Positions 16,826 through 25,655 of a stretch of 64,000 nucleotides of DNA are shown here, piece after piece (position 1 is the first letter of the stretch; the number at the start of each line of letters is the position of its first letter). The translations under genes and the position numbers were made by a program. Under the pieces are notes generated by a model that did not search any database, was not told the DNA's origin, and worked only from the letters and a program-made list of their open reading frames with translations. The stretch is from the NCBI RefSeq assembly GCF_016901225.1, contig NZ_JAFEUL010000011.1:78126-142125 (forward strand). Reading direction: 5' to 3'. The DNA comes from Actibacterium sp. 188UL27-1 (GTDB taxonomy: Bacteria; Pseudomonadota; Alphaproteobacteria; Rhodobacterales; Rhodobacteraceae).

Positions 16826-18505
16826 TCACTCCGCAGCGATGGCTTGGGGTTTCGGCTTGGGCTTGGCGCCGTGCTCGTATTCCTCAAGGAAATCAAGCAC
16901 CTCCTGCCGATACGTATAGTAATCGGGGTGCTCCAGCAGCGCCTTGCGGGTGCGGGGCCGGGGCAGATCGACGTTGACGATCTTGCCGATAGTGGCTTGG
17001 GGGCCGTTGGTCATCATCACCACGCGGTCGGCCAGCAGGATCGCCTCGTCCACATCATGGGTCACGCAGATCGCGGTTACCTTGGTGCGCGACCAGACCT
17101 CCATCAGGACCTCTTGCAACTCCCACCTTGTCAAGCTGTCGAGCATCCCGAACGGTTCATCCAGCAGCAGCAGTTTCGGAGACAGCGCAAAGGCCCGCGC
17201 GATGCCGACCCGCTGCTTCATCCCGTTCGACAGTGCATGGGCGGGCTTGTCCATCGCCTCGGCCAGGCCCACCCGTTCCAGGTAGTAATCGACAACATCC
17301 TGTCGCTCGGCCTGGTTGGCACGGGGATAGACCCGGTCGACGCCGAGGCTGACATTCTCCCGCGCGGTCAGCCAAGGAAAGAGGGAGGGCGCCTGAAACA
17401 CAACAGCACGCTCAGGGTCGGCGCCCTCCACATGGCGACCATCAAGCTTGATGGCGCCTTTCGAGATCTCGTTCAGGCCCGCGGCCATGGTCAGGACCGT
17501 GGATTTGCCACAGCCGGAATGCCCGATCAGGCTAATGAACTCGCCGCGATCAAGCTTGAGGTTAAAATCCTCAACCACGGTCAGCGGGCCCTTGGGCGTG
17601 GGATAGACCTTATGCAACTGGCTGAAATCCAGGAACCTTTGGTCGATCAGCCCTTCCTGCGCCTTGGCAATGGCTGTCGGTAGGCCATGGATCGGGGTGA
17701 CATTGGGCAGCTCGGTCGACCCTTCGGCCTTTGCGTCGATCCCCAAATCCATCAGGTATTTGGTGATTTCGGCCCGCAGGGTTTTAAAACCGTCATGGTG
17801 GTTCATCTCAATCCGGTCCCGGGGGCGGGGGATGGTGACCGTAAAGGCCTCACCCAGTGTTCCGTCCGGGTTCAGGGGAATGATGCGGTCGGCCATGATG
17901 ATGGCTTCATCCACGTCATTGGTTATCATCAGGACGGTCTTTTTGTCCCGCTCCCAGATCTCAAGGATCTCATCGGCGAGGTTGGCGCGGGTCAAGGCAT
18001 CGAGCGCCGAAAGCGGTTCATCCAGCAGCAGCAGATCGGGCGACATGGCCAGCGCGCGGGCCACGGCAACACGCTGACGCATCCCGCCGGACAGCTCTGC
18101 CGGGCGGCGCTCGGCCGCGTGGCCCAGGCCCACCATCTTGATGTAATGCAACGCTTGTTCGCTGCGTTCGGCTTTGCTGAGCTTTGGGAAAACAGTATCG
18201 ACCGCCAGCCCGACATTGCCCTGCACCGTCAGCCACGGCATCAGCGAATACGACTGGAAGACCAGACCGCGCTCAGGGCCAGGCCCGGTAACGGCCGCGC
18301 CTTTGAACTCGACGGAGCCTGTATCGGGCATCTCCAGCCCAGCGACCAGGTTCATCAGGGTCGTTTTTCCGGTGCCGGAGAAGCCGAGGATGGCGACGAA
18401 CTCGCCGTCCTCGATATCCAGATTGATATTCTGCAAGACCTTGGTGTGGGCCGTGCCCTCACCGAAGCCTTTGTTGACGTTGGAAAGTTCCAGGATACCC
18501 ATCAT
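16826..18505 (-). CDS. Nitrate ABC transporter, two fused ATPase domains (NrtC/NrtD-like)
   Basis: This 559-residue polypeptide contains two complete ABC ATPase domains joined by a linker of about 55 residues. Domain 1 (about 5-230) has Walker A GFSGTGKTT, signature LSGGMRQR, Walker B LLLLDEPLSALD and ITNDVDEA where an H-loop His is expected. Domain 2 (about 290-520) has [29 protein letters not shown] and a normal VTHDVDEA. I start at MMGILELSNVNKGF (18505), two bases after the nrtB stop; the longer frame to 18985 overlaps nrtB. There is no NrtA-like C-terminal sensor domain as found in cyanobacterial NrtC. It powers nitrate uptake with NrtA and NrtB. Confidence 0.88.
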   Translation of the reverse strand: MMGILELSNVNKGFGEGTAHTKVLQNINLDIEDGEFVAILGFSGTGKTTLMNLVAGLEMPDTGSVEFKGAAVTGPGPERGLVFQSYSLMPWLTVQGNVGLAVDTVFPKLSKAERSEQALHYIKMVGLGHAAERRPAELSGGMRQRVAVARALAMSPDLLLLDEPLSALDALTRANLADEILEIWERDKKTVLMITNDVDEAIIMADRIIPLNPDGTLGEAFTVTIPRPRDRIEMNHHDGFKTLRAEITKYLMDLGIDAKAEGSTELPNVTPIHGLPTAIAKAQEGLIDQRFLDFSQLHKVYPTPKGPLTVVEDFNLKLDRGEFISLIGHSGCGKSTVLTMAAGLNEISKGAIKLDGRHVEGADPERAVVFQAPSLFPWLTARENVSLGVDRVYPRANQAERQDVVDYYLERVGLAEAMDKPAHALSNGMKQRVGIARAFALSPKLLLLDEPFGMLDSLTRWELQEVLMEVWSRTKVTAICVTHDVDEAILLADRVVMMTNGPQATIGKIVNVDLPRPRTRKALLEHPDYYTYRQEVLDFLEEYEHGAKPKPKPQAIAAE

Positions 18506-18507
18506 GC

Positions 18508-19593
18508 TCACCGTGTCGCTGAGTAGGTGAAGGCGGATTGGATCGCGTACATCATCCGGTCCAGCAGGAAGCCGATGATACCGATGGTAAAGACCGCGAC
18601 CATGATCTTGGCCAGCGACTGGCTGGAACCGTTCTGGAACTCGTCCCAGACAAATTTGCCAAGGCCGGGGTTCTGGGCCAGCATCTCGGCCGCGATCAGG
18701 ACCATCCAGCCGACACCCAGGGACAGGCGCAGACCGGTAAAGATCAGCGGCAGGGCCGAGGGCAGGACCAATTTGGTGATCTTCGTCCAGGTGCCCATCT
18801 TCAAGACCTTCGAAACGTTGACCAAATCCTTGTCGATTGAGCTGACACCAAGTGCTGTGTTGATCAACGTCGGCCAGAGTGAGCAGAGCGTGACGGTGAT
18901 CGCCGAGGTCAGGAAGGATTTTGAGACCATACCATCGCCGCCGCTGTAGGAGGCTGAGACGACCATCGTGACGATGGGCAACCAAGCGAGCGGCGAGACT
19001 GGTTTAAATATTTGTATCAAGGGATTAAGGGCCGCGTTGGCAGTTTTTGACAGGCCTGCCGCGATACCCATGGGAACAGCCACGATGGTGGCGATCAGGA
19101 AGCCGAAAAACACCGTCTGGATCGAGGTCCAGATCTGGTCGTAATAGGTTGGCTTTCCTGTATAAATCCGCTCTTTGACGCGGTCGGTGCGGCCATCGGC
19201 GATGAGCTTGGCGTTGCGTTCTTCCTGGCGTTCATAAAAGGCCACTGCTTTTTCGCGTTCGCGCACGTGATCGGCGTGGAGATTGCCGACCTGTTCCCAC
19301 ACTTGTGCGGGGCCGGGGATGGCACCCAACGACGTCTGCACCGTGGGCGCCAGCGTGCCCCAAAGAACCAGGAAGCCCGCTATGGCGAGTAGGGGCACGG
19401 CCAAAAGCTGCCAGATTTCGCGAACCTGTGCTTTGGGGTTATCCCCTGCAATCGCCTTGAGGACCGGTGTCATCCAGGCCAAACCGATCACCTGAAACCA
19501 AGCATCGGCTTTGTTGATACGGGTAAAGACCTTGGCTTTGCGCGCCTCTTTCGCGGCGTCTGGACCAAGGCTTTCGGGATCGATGGCTGTCAT
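18508..19593 (-). CDS. nrtB: Nitrate ABC transporter permease NrtB
   Basis: This 361-residue membrane protein carries BPD-type permease features: TVFFGFLIATIVAVPMGIAAGLS, PVSPLAWLPIVTM and the EAA-like loop VSKVLKMGTWTKITKLVLP. A charged periplasmic-looking insert (residues about 110-165, with the run VREREKAVAFYERQEERNAK) between the first two membrane segments is characteristic of the alphaproteobacterial NrtB type. I start at MTAIDPESLG; upstream in-frame codons to 19665 encode the AT-rich repeat region and look non-coding. It lies two bases from the fused ATPase gene. Confidence 0.88.
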   Translation of the reverse strand: MTAIDPESLGPDAAKEARKAKVFTRINKADAWFQVIGLAWMTPVLKAIAGDNPKAQVREIWQLLAVPLLAIAGFLVLWGTLAPTVQTSLGAIPGPAQVWEQVGNLHADHVREREKAVAFYERQEERNAKLIADGRTDRVKERIYTGKPTYYDQIWTSIQTVFFGFLIATIVAVPMGIAAGLSKTANAALNPLIQIFKPVSPLAWLPIVTMVVSASYSGGDGMVSKSFLTSAITVTLCSLWPTLINTALGVSSIDKDLVNVSKVLKMGTWTKITKLVLPSALPLIFTGLRLSLGVGWMVLIAAEMLAQNPGLGKFVWDEFQNGSSQSLAKIMVAVFTIGIIGFLLDRMMYAIQSAFTYSATR

Positions 19594-19647
19594 GATGCAC
19601 CTTTGGAAAGAAGCGGTATTCGGAGCGTATGGAAACCATGCAGAAAG

Positions 19648-19667
19648 CATACATATCCCATACATAC
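19648..19667 (-). repeat. Copy 1 of a TATGTATGG direct-repeat motif, upstream of nrtB
   Basis: On the minus strand this reads GTATGTATGGGATATGTATG, 55 bases before the nrtB start. The identical 20-mer occurs at 39211-39230 ahead of murB in the same orientation relative to its gene. The next ten bases also match at eight positions. Inside the motif TATGTATG recurs with an 11-bp period, one helical turn, as in tandem response-regulator sites. Confidence 0.55.
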
Positions 19668-19681
19668 GGTTTGTTCGGTGG

Positions 19682-19738
19682 GGTCAGAGGGTGTTAACCC
19701 CTCCGACCGGGGTAAGACGGGGTCAACCCCGCCCCCGA
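19682..19738 (-). promoter_or_regulatory. Stem-loops between nrtA and nrtB
   Basis: Just after the nrtA stop the transcript can fold GGGG-TTGA-CCCC (19719-19730) and a longer GGTC.GAGGG/CCCTC.GACC stem with a TTAAC loop (19682-19708). No U-run follows. Such stem-loops after binding-protein genes commonly protect the upstream message, giving more binding protein than permease. That role is inferred. Confidence 0.45.
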
Positions 19739-19739
19739 C

Positions 19740-21110
19740 CTAGCCTTGGACTTCGTTGCCCACGACCTTTTGCTCGCCCTTCAAGCCGATGGGCAGGCTT
19801 TCGAGATAGGCATTGGGCGTGCGACCGTCATAGCCGATCCCATCGATGATATCGCCGGCGGGTGTCGCCTCCTTGTAGCCGTCACTGTCCCACGGGAAGT
19901 CGGCCTCGTTCGCCAGGCCTTCATCGACCAGCATGCGGGCGGCTTCGAGGTAGATCGCGGGCTTGTAGACCTTTTGCGCCATCTCGTCATACCAACTGTC
20001 CGGCTTGGCTTCGGCGATCTGGCCCCACCGACGCATTTGGGTCAGGTACCAGACAGCATCCGAATAATAGGGATAGGTCGCGTTGTAGCGGAAGAAGACG
20101 TTGAAATCCGGGATTTCGCGCTTGTCGCCTTTTTCAAACTCAAAGAAGCCGGTCATGGAGTTCGCGATCACCTCAGCATCGGCGCCGACATATTCGGAGC
20201 GCGCCAGGATCTCCACCGCCTCCTGGCGGTTGGCGTTATCGTTCTCATCCAGCCAGATGGCCGCACGGATCAGCGCCTTGGTCAGGGCCAGCGTGGTCTG
20301 TGGATTTTCCTCCTGGAATTTAGCGCTAAGGCCAAAGACCTTTTCTGGATTGTTCTTCCACATCTGGTAATCGGTGATCACCGGCACACCGATCCCTTTG
20401 AACACGGCCTGCTGGTTCCACGGCTCACCCACGGCGTAGCCATAGATTGTGCCAGCCTCCATCGTGGCGGGCATCTGGGGCGGCGGTGTTACAGAGAGCA
20501 AGACATCAGCGCCGATCTGGCCCGAGACGTTCTGGGGCGAATAATAACCGGGTTCGATCCCGCCGGCGGCCAACCAATAGCGGATTTCGTAATTGTGGGT
20601 CGAGACGGGGAAGACCATGCCCATGTTAAACGGCTTGCCCTGGTCCTTGTAATCCTCGACCACAGGTTTCAGGGCGGCAGCGCTGATCGGGTGGACAGGC
20701 AGGCCGTCTTCGCGGCTTTCGATATTGGGGCGCATCTGCTCCCAGATTTCATTCGATACGGTGATGCTGTTGCCGTTCAGGTCCATGGAGAAAGGCGTTA
20801 TGATATGCGCCTCTGTCCCGTAACCGATGGTGGCAGCAAGCGGCTGTCCCGCCAGCATGTGGGCACCGTCCAATTCGCCGTCGATCACACGGTCCAGCAA
20901 GACCTTCCAGTTGGCCTGGGGTTCGAGCGTGACGAAGAGACCTTCATCTTCAAAATAGCCGTTCTCATAGGCGATGGCGAGCGGGGCCATATCGGTCAGT
21001 TTAATAAAGCCAAAGGTCAGCTCATCTTTTTCAACATCCAAAAGCTCTGCCATTGCGCCGGTCGAAACCAAGGCGGTGGTGGCAAGGGCTGCGGTGAAGA
21101 TGGATTTCAT
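19740..21110 (-). CDS. nrtA: Periplasmic nitrate-binding protein NrtA
   Basis: This 456-residue solute-binding protein of the NrtA/CmpA/NasS group has a signal peptide [21 protein letters not shown] cleaved before ELLDVE. Family motifs include [49 protein letters not shown] and [11 protein letters not shown]. It captures nitrate and possibly nitrite for NrtB and the fused ATPase. It is the first gene of the nitrate operon; its 278-base leader carries an antitermination structure (21158-21253). The cytoplasmic sensor NasS encoded upstream is its paralogue without a signal peptide. Confidence 0.92.
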   Translation of the reverse strand: MKSIFTAALATTALVSTGAMAELLDVEKDELTFGFIKLTDMAPLAIAYENGYFEDEGLFVTLEPQANWKVLLDRVIDGELDGAHMLAGQPLAATIGYGTEAHIITPFSMDLNGNSITVSNEIWEQMRPNIESREDGLPVHPISAAALKPVVEDYKDQGKPFNMGMVFPVSTHNYEIRYWLAAGGIEPGYYSPQNVSGQIGADVLLSVTPPPQMPATMEAGTIYGYAVGEPWNQQAVFKGIGVPVITDYQMWKNNPEKVFGLSAKFQEENPQTTLALTKALIRAAIWLDENDNANRQEAVEILARSEYVGADAEVIANSMTGFFEFEKGDKREIPDFNVFFRYNATYPYYSDAVWYLTQMRRWGQIAEAKPDSWYDEMAQKVYKPAIYLEAARMLVDEGLANEADFPWDSDGYKEATPAGDIIDGIGYDGRTPNAYLESLPIGLKGEQKVVGNEVQG

Positions 21111-21162
21111 GTGTCTTCCTTTCGGGCCAAAGAGAGGTGGCAGGATGGGTGGGACAGAAAAA

Positions 21163-21225
21163 AGCGCCGCACGATCATGTCGTTGCCCGGGAGGAGGAGA
21201 GGGCGTTGACAGATCGAGCGGCGCT
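21163..21225 (-). terminator. Attenuator in nrtA leader
   Basis: Minus-strand arms AGCGCCGCTCGATC (21225-21212) and GATCGTGCGGCGCT (21176-21163) pair over 14 positions with one mismatch, followed at once by six T's (plus-strand A-run 21158-21163). The 35-base loop separates the arms. Placed about 50 bases before the nrtA start, it is an intrinsic terminator within the leader and would block the operon unless antiterminated. Confidence 0.75.
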
Positions 21226-21253
21226 GCTCTGGCGCGTCCTGCGACGGTGCAGG
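21216..21253 (-). promoter_or_regulatory. Dual hexaloop ANTAR-type hairpins
   Basis: P1 is CCTGC-ACCGTC-GCAGG (21253-21238) and P2 is GAGC-AGCGCC-GCTC (21229-21216). Both loops are six bases with A at position 1 and G at position 4, the established ANTAR recognition rule. The hairpins are separated by eight bases. P2's loop and 3' arm are the 5' arm of the terminator, so NasT binding would release transcription. Confidence 0.72.
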
Positions 21254-21388
21254 GCGGAGCGAAGCGACATCAATGTTGCCTCGCGTTAACAATGTGGTAA
21301 CCGGGTGCTGCATTGCAGAACAACCGGTTTTCGCGCGCAGCATCAGGTTGCTCGAGATTACACCCAACGATGCCTGATTTTTGAGCGG

Positions 21389-22564
21389 TCAACTGGATGC
21401 AGGGTCAAAAATCGCGCCATCGAAAAAGGCATCCGGTCCCAGAATCATATCCCCTTTGACTGACGCGACCGCTGTGCGGTGGATCATGCTGCCTTCCAGT
21501 TTCTCGGACGCGCCGGGCATATCAACGCCCAATGGCGCGAGATTGGCGCGGTACAGATCGGGGCGGAAACAGGCCTTGGCGGTGGCGATGGAGGCCGCGC
21601 GGTCCAACCCGTGGCGGGGGGCCAGGCGGTGGGCAATCCAGGCGGCCTGGCTGCGCCAGGGGAAGGTCGCACCCGAGCGGGCGAAGTGGAGAAAGCCCGT
21701 GACATCCTCTCCGATACTGCCGGGGCTGGGCACGATCCGGCCCATCAGGGCGCGGTCGATCACGGCGTCGGGCAGGTCCAGATGTTCGGACCGGGCGAGG
21801 ATTTCGCTCGCGAGTGTGCGATTATCCTTTTGATCCAGCCAGCGGCAGGCGCGAAAGACCGCGCGCATCAAGGCGGCGGTGGTTTGGGGCGCCTCGTCGG
21901 TCCAGCGGTGGCGCACGGCGAGCACCTTTTCTGGCGCAAACTGCCAGATGGCGCTGCCGGGAAGTATGAGTTCGCCCACCTGCGCCTCAACCGTCTGGCT
22001 GCCCCAGGGTTCGCCCACGCAAAACGCGTCGATCTGGTTGTCAGCCACGGCTTCGGCCATGCGCGGCGGCGGGATGGTGATGATCTGCAGCATGCCAGGG
22101 TCCGGCAGGTCGCAGCCCTGGAGCCAGATATGCAGAAGCTCGGTATGCATCGAGAACGGGAAGGGCACGCCGATGCGGAGCGGGTTCCGGGCGCTGCCCA
22201 GCAGGGCATGGCCGGTTTCCATTGGCGTTTGGAAGCCACCATGCCAGCCTTCGGCGCGCATCATTTGGGCCAGGGCCGTGCTGACGCCGATTGTGTTGCC
22301 GTTGACCGACAAGACCATCAGCGCGTCGATCCGGCAGGGGATACCGCCAAGACCGAGGGACATGGCGATCGGGAGCGGCGACAGCATCTGCGCGCAGTCG
22401 AGGTGACCCAATGCCAGCAGATCGCGCAGGGCCGACCAGGAAGGTTGGCGCAACAGGTTGAGGCGGATGCCCTCTTCGATGTCAAAGTTAAGGGCGCGGG
22501 CGATGATCAGGGGGGCGCTGTCCACCAGCGGGACATAGCCGCAATCAAGCTGTTGGGGTGTCAT
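21389..22564 (-). CDS. nasS: Cytoplasmic nitrate/nitrite sensor NasS
   Basis: This 391-residue NrtA-like protein starts MTPQQLDCGYVPLVDSAPL with no signal peptide, so it stays in the cytoplasm. Shared ligand-domain motifs include LDCAQMLSPLPIAMSLGLGG, NGNTIGVS and FCVGEPWGSQTV. In characterised NasS-NasT pairs (Azotobacter, Paracoccus, Bradyrhizobium) NasS holds NasT inactive until nitrate or nitrite binds. Its start overlaps the nasT stop by four bases, matching a tight sensor-effector unit. It could be misread as a transporter binding protein, but the missing leader and the NasT neighbour decide the call. Confidence 0.9.
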   Translation of the reverse strand: MTPQQLDCGYVPLVDSAPLIIARALNFDIEEGIRLNLLRQPSWSALRDLLALGHLDCAQMLSPLPIAMSLGLGGIPCRIDALMVLSVNGNTIGVSTALAQMMRAEGWHGGFQTPMETGHALLGSARNPLRIGVPFPFSMHTELLHIWLQGCDLPDPGMLQIITIPPPRMAEAVADNQIDAFCVGEPWGSQTVEAQVGELILPGSAIWQFAPEKVLAVRHRWTDEAPQTTAALMRAVFRACRWLDQKDNRTLASEILARSEHLDLPDAVIDRALMGRIVPSPGSIGEDVTGFLHFARSGATFPWRSQAAWIAHRLAPRHGLDRAASIATAKACFRPDLYRANLAPLGVDMPGASEKLEGSMIHRTAVASVKGDMILGPDAFFDGAIFDPASS

Positions 22565-23145
22565 AGGAGCAGGTCCGAGGCGGTGACGAGCGCTTCGGCC
22601 ACGTCGATGACCTTGCGGCCTTGGTCCATCGCGGTTTTGCGCAGCAGGCTATAAGCCTCGTCCTCTGAGATGGATTTGGCGCGCATCAGCAGGCCCTTGG
22701 CGCGGTCAATGGTTTTGCGTTCGGCAAGGGCCTGTTTGGCCGCTTCGAGCTCTGTCCGCATCTGGCTGACCATCTGGAATCGGGCGATTGCGGTTTCCAG
22801 GACGGGCTTGATGCGGTCCTTGCGCAGGCCATCAACGACATAGGCGCTGAGCCCGGCGGCAAGGGCGGAGCGGGTCATCTCGTCATCGGAGCGGTCCACA
22901 AACATGGCGACCGGGCGTTCGGTCGCGCCAGAGGCGGCGGACAGGTTTTCGAGCAGGTCACGGTTGGGATTGGCCAGATCGATCAGGACGAGGTCGGGGT
23001 TGAGATCAGACAGTTTGCGCGCAAGGCCCACCGTATCACCCAGGACGGTGACATCGGTCCAGCCGCCCTTGGACAGCCCCTCGATGATATCGCGGGCGCG
23101 GTCCCGGTCGGGTTCGACAACGACGATATTCAGGCTGCGATCCAT
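22561..23145 (-). CDS. nasT: ANTAR-type transcription antiterminator NasT
   Basis: This 194-residue response-regulator-like protein has a receiver-like domain (residues 5-120, with the acceptor-site-like DLVLIDLANPN) and a C-terminal ANTAR domain (AERKTIDRAKGLLM through AMDQGRKVIDVAEAL). ANTAR domains bind two-hairpin hexaloop RNA and prevent terminator formation. A matching element lies ahead of nrtA. Control is by NasS sequestration rather than by phosphorylation in known systems. A 153-base gap separates it from the DUF3726 gene and should contain its promoter. Confidence 0.92.
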   Translation of the reverse strand: MDRSLNIVVVEPDRDRARDIIEGLSKGGWTDVTVLGDTVGLARKLSDLNPDLVLIDLANPNRDLLENLSAASGATERPVAMFVDRSDDEMTRSALAAGLSAYVVDGLRKDRIKPVLETAIARFQMVSQMRTELEAAKQALAERKTIDRAKGLLMRAKSISEDEAYSLLRKTAMDQGRKVIDVAEALVTASDLLL

Positions 23146-23298
23146 CCAAGCGTTGATCGAAGCGCGCGTTCGGAGGGTAAAGCGAAAGCCGTTGATCAGG
23201 CGACAAAAGTCGAACCGTGTGGGTTGATCCGGTTGCGGATTAGGCGGGTCTGCCGGTTTATTGTGCAGGTGCAGAAAGAGGGCGATTGGACCGCCGTG

Positions 23299-23979
23299 TC
23301 AATCCTGTTCGGCCTGGCTGCTATCTGCGTTGGGCGGGCCCTGCTCTGCGCTGGAGGGGGCGTGGGTCTGGGCGGCCAAATCTGTCAGGCGCCGCCAAGT
23401 TGCCAACCGGATGGGCACGCGGGTATTTTTCGCAAGCAACGTATCGTCGGCCAGGACGCCGCCGATGCTGCATTTGGCATCGAAGATATCCCCAGCCGCG
23501 ATCATATCTGCATTTCCCAGCAGGGCCATGCGATCCCCATCCGTCTCAATGGCGATATCGGGCCACTCCAACGTCACTGGCGTATCCAACTGCCGAGACG
23601 CAGCAGCGGCGAATGGTGCCAGGATCAGCGGATTGCGGACCGCGCTGGTCGAGATCGGTTCTGCCCGCAACAGGATGGCCGAATCTGCCAGGCTGGCGCC
23701 GGTGCAGATGGGACAAAGCCATTCTCCGCGGGAGGTCCATTCTCCATCGCCTTGCTTGGTCTGGGGCAAGACTTTGGACAGCGGGGCATTTGCCAAGGCG
23801 TCCAAGGCGTTGGTCATGATGATGAGCCCCTGAACATCGAACTGACTGAGCCACGAGGCTGCCCAGGCCGCTTCATCGGCAAGCCCCCAGGGCAAGCCAA
23901 CGGACCTTGATGCCTTGCGAACCAAAGCATCGACTTCATTCAGGGACGGCTTCACTTTACCATCCGTGGAAAAGGCCAA
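23299..23979 (-). CDS. DUF3726-like protein
   Basis: This 226-residue protein has an N-terminus (SLNEVDALVRKASRSVGLPWGLADEAAWAASWL) resembling the DUF3726 family of roseobacters; function is unknown. No signal peptide or membrane segment is seen. CPICTG near residue 90 is a possible but incomplete metal site. Its start lies 28 bases inside the preceding 564-residue gene, which indicates co-transcription. It is the last gene of the minus-strand run that begins with the M19-like gene, before the nasT promoter region. Confidence 0.6.
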   Translation of the reverse strand: MAFSTDGKVKPSLNEVDALVRKASRSVGLPWGLADEAAWAASWLSQFDVQGLIIMTNALDALANAPLSKVLPQTKQGDGEWTSRGEWLCPICTGASLADSAILLRAEPISTSAVRNPLILAPFAAAASRQLDTPVTLEWPDIAIETDGDRMALLGNADMIAAGDIFDAKCSIGGVLADDTLLAKNTRVPIRLATWRRLTDLAAQTHAPSSAEQGPPNADSSQAEQD

Positions 23980-25646
23980 TCCTCGGCAGTATCCGGGGTC
24001 AGGGTTTCGGGAAATGGGGCGCCCGCATACATGCAGATGCGCAACCAGCGGTCGGATTTCGGATCGAACCGGGTTGCCCCAAAAAAAGCCAGCACACAGC
24101 GCAACAGATCGACCGGATGCATGTCCGCCGAGATCGTGTTGTCTCTAATTTCACTGTAAGGTGCTTGGAGGGCGGTTTGAATACGGCGCACGGTACTTCG
24201 ATAGACAGGATCATTCATTAACAACGTCGCGATGCGCGCATCCTCGGGCCAATCTGTCAAGGCCTGATAAAGTCGCGAGACATCCCGACCGGGGGCGACA
24301 GGCTGTGCATAAGGGGCCAGCGCGTCGGTCATTCTGTCGCTCAGGCGGGGCTCCAGTTTGTCGGCAGAGACATACCAGATCCGCGCCGAATTCCGGGGGT
24401 CATCCCAGTCGATAGACAGTGCCCAATCGTAGCGGCGCCGAATGTGATCCTTCAACGTGCCAACGGTCATTGTGCCGTCAATGGGCATGTATCTGGGATT
24501 GGGAACAGCCATGGTTTGAGCGAGGTCATCGACCAGATCGCCATGGGGTTCAAGCATCAGCGAGGTAAGGCATTCCTGCCCTTCCAGCGACAATGCCCCT
24601 TCTGACCAAAGATAGAGTTCATTCCATGGATAGTTTGTGACAAATTCATCACTATCCATGTGGCTTGAGAGAAGGGTCAGATCCTGCTGAAGGCCGACCA
24701 ACTTGCGTCCCTGCATCGGATCCCCGGTCTCCCACGAGGCGACGTGCTGTCGGACTTGCGCGAGGCGGGACCGAAAGGTGGCCATAGCATCGTCTGTGGC
24801 CATCGACAGCGCGCGCACCCGGGCAACCGCGGTTTCACGGGCGGCAATCCAGTTATGGATGAGCCGGGGGTGGTGCATGACGAACGGAGCAAGGCCGAGC
24901 CCGGTCGCATTGCCCACGCCCAATTCCTGCGCCAGATCCGCATCAAGCGTGGCGGCACGCTCGCCGCCTTTGGCCAGTGCCATGTGGTTTGCCAGATCAC
25001 GGACAAACAATCGGATGAGGTAAACAGTCAACATTTCGGCCTGGAAGGGTGCAGAAAATTCCGGTCTATCTTTAATGTAGGCGAAATCTGCCGCGCCGAA
25101 TTTTCCTGAGCCATAAACCGCCGTGGTGCGCATCAGATAGCCGGTGTCGCGCAAGCGCTCGATATCGGGTTGATGCCCGGCGGCCAGGGCATCGACGACA
25201 TGGGCCCAAAGGCGGCCGGAACGGTTTGCGCGGGACAGAACAAGCTCCTTCTCGCTGATCCGACCCGCCTCCTGGTGGGGGACATTTCGCGAAAGACGGT
25301 TAATGTCATCCGCGCTCGGTTCCCCGTCAACTAGTGCAAAAGTGGCATCCCACGCCGTGGCGATCACGCGGTCCGACCGTTGTGTCGGGGGCAGATCGTG
25401 GGAAAAGGCCACCAGGGCGTACCGGCGCTGTGGGGTTGTCACAGTATAGACGGCATGCCCAACCCCATTGGTATCAATATCAAAGGTCGTTTTTGCAAAG
25501 GTCCATGCGTCCCGGGCCATGCGCCGCATCAGAATGCGCATGAAGGACAGCCTGCATTGGTGCGATGCTCCCAGACGGGCAAGGCGCATCACGGTTTCGG
25601 GGGGGCGCTTGGGCCGGGTTTCGCTGTGATCTTGCGTCTGGCTCAT
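23952..25646 (-). CDS. Unknown 564-residue protein in the M19/DUF3726 operon
   Basis: I do not recognise this protein. It is soluble, 564 residues, with Arg-rich N-terminal helices (RLARLGASHQCRLSFMRILMRRMARDAW), several Asp-Trp pairs (DWDDPRNSARIWY) and no catalytic signature I can name. It begins nine bases after the M19-like gene and overlaps the DUF3726 gene, so the three are translated as a unit. Codon choice is like that of the surrounding genes, which suggests a long-resident gene rather than a fresh import. Confidence 0.6.
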   Translation of the reverse strand: MSQTQDHSETRPKRPPETVMRLARLGASHQCRLSFMRILMRRMARDAWTFAKTTFDIDTNGVGHAVYTVTTPQRRYALVAFSHDLPPTQRSDRVIATAWDATFALVDGEPSADDINRLSRNVPHQEAGRISEKELVLSRANRSGRLWAHVVDALAAGHQPDIERLRDTGYLMRTTAVYGSGKFGAADFAYIKDRPEFSAPFQAEMLTVYLIRLFVRDLANHMALAKGGERAATLDADLAQELGVGNATGLGLAPFVMHHPRLIHNWIAARETAVARVRALSMATDDAMATFRSRLAQVRQHVASWETGDPMQGRKLVGLQQDLTLLSSHMDSDEFVTNYPWNELYLWSEGALSLEGQECLTSLMLEPHGDLVDDLAQTMAVPNPRYMPIDGTMTVGTLKDHIRRRYDWALSIDWDDPRNSARIWYVSADKLEPRLSDRMTDALAPYAQPVAPGRDVSRLYQALTDWPEDARIATLLMNDPVYRSTVRRIQTALQAPYSEIRDNTISADMHPVDLLRCVLAFFGATRFDPKSDRWLRICMYAGAPFPETLTPDTAEDWPFPRMVK

Positions 25647-25655
25647 TACCGCAGC

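Larger units (their letters stand above)
21111..21388 (-). promoter_or_regulatory. Leader of the nitrate operon with predicted NasT antitermination element
   Basis: The 278 bases between nasS and nrtA hold, in transcript order, hairpin P1 (21253-21238), hairpin P2 (21229-21216) and a long terminator stem (21225-21163) ending in a T-run. The terminator's 5' arm begins inside the P2 loop, so P2 and the terminator exclude each other. This is the layout expected for ANTAR proteins such as NasT, encoded just upstream. No confident sigma-54 or sigma-70 promoter was recognised between 21254 and 21388. Confidence 0.75.

Noticed and set aside
16826..18985. 719-residue version of the fused ATPase
   Set aside because: The extra N-terminal part is the antisense-frame shadow of nrtB, which ends at 18508; MMGILELSNVNKGF is the natural start.
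19746..21209. 487-codon plus-strand frame opposite nrtA
   Set aside because: Antisense shadow; nrtA has a signal peptide and family motifs.
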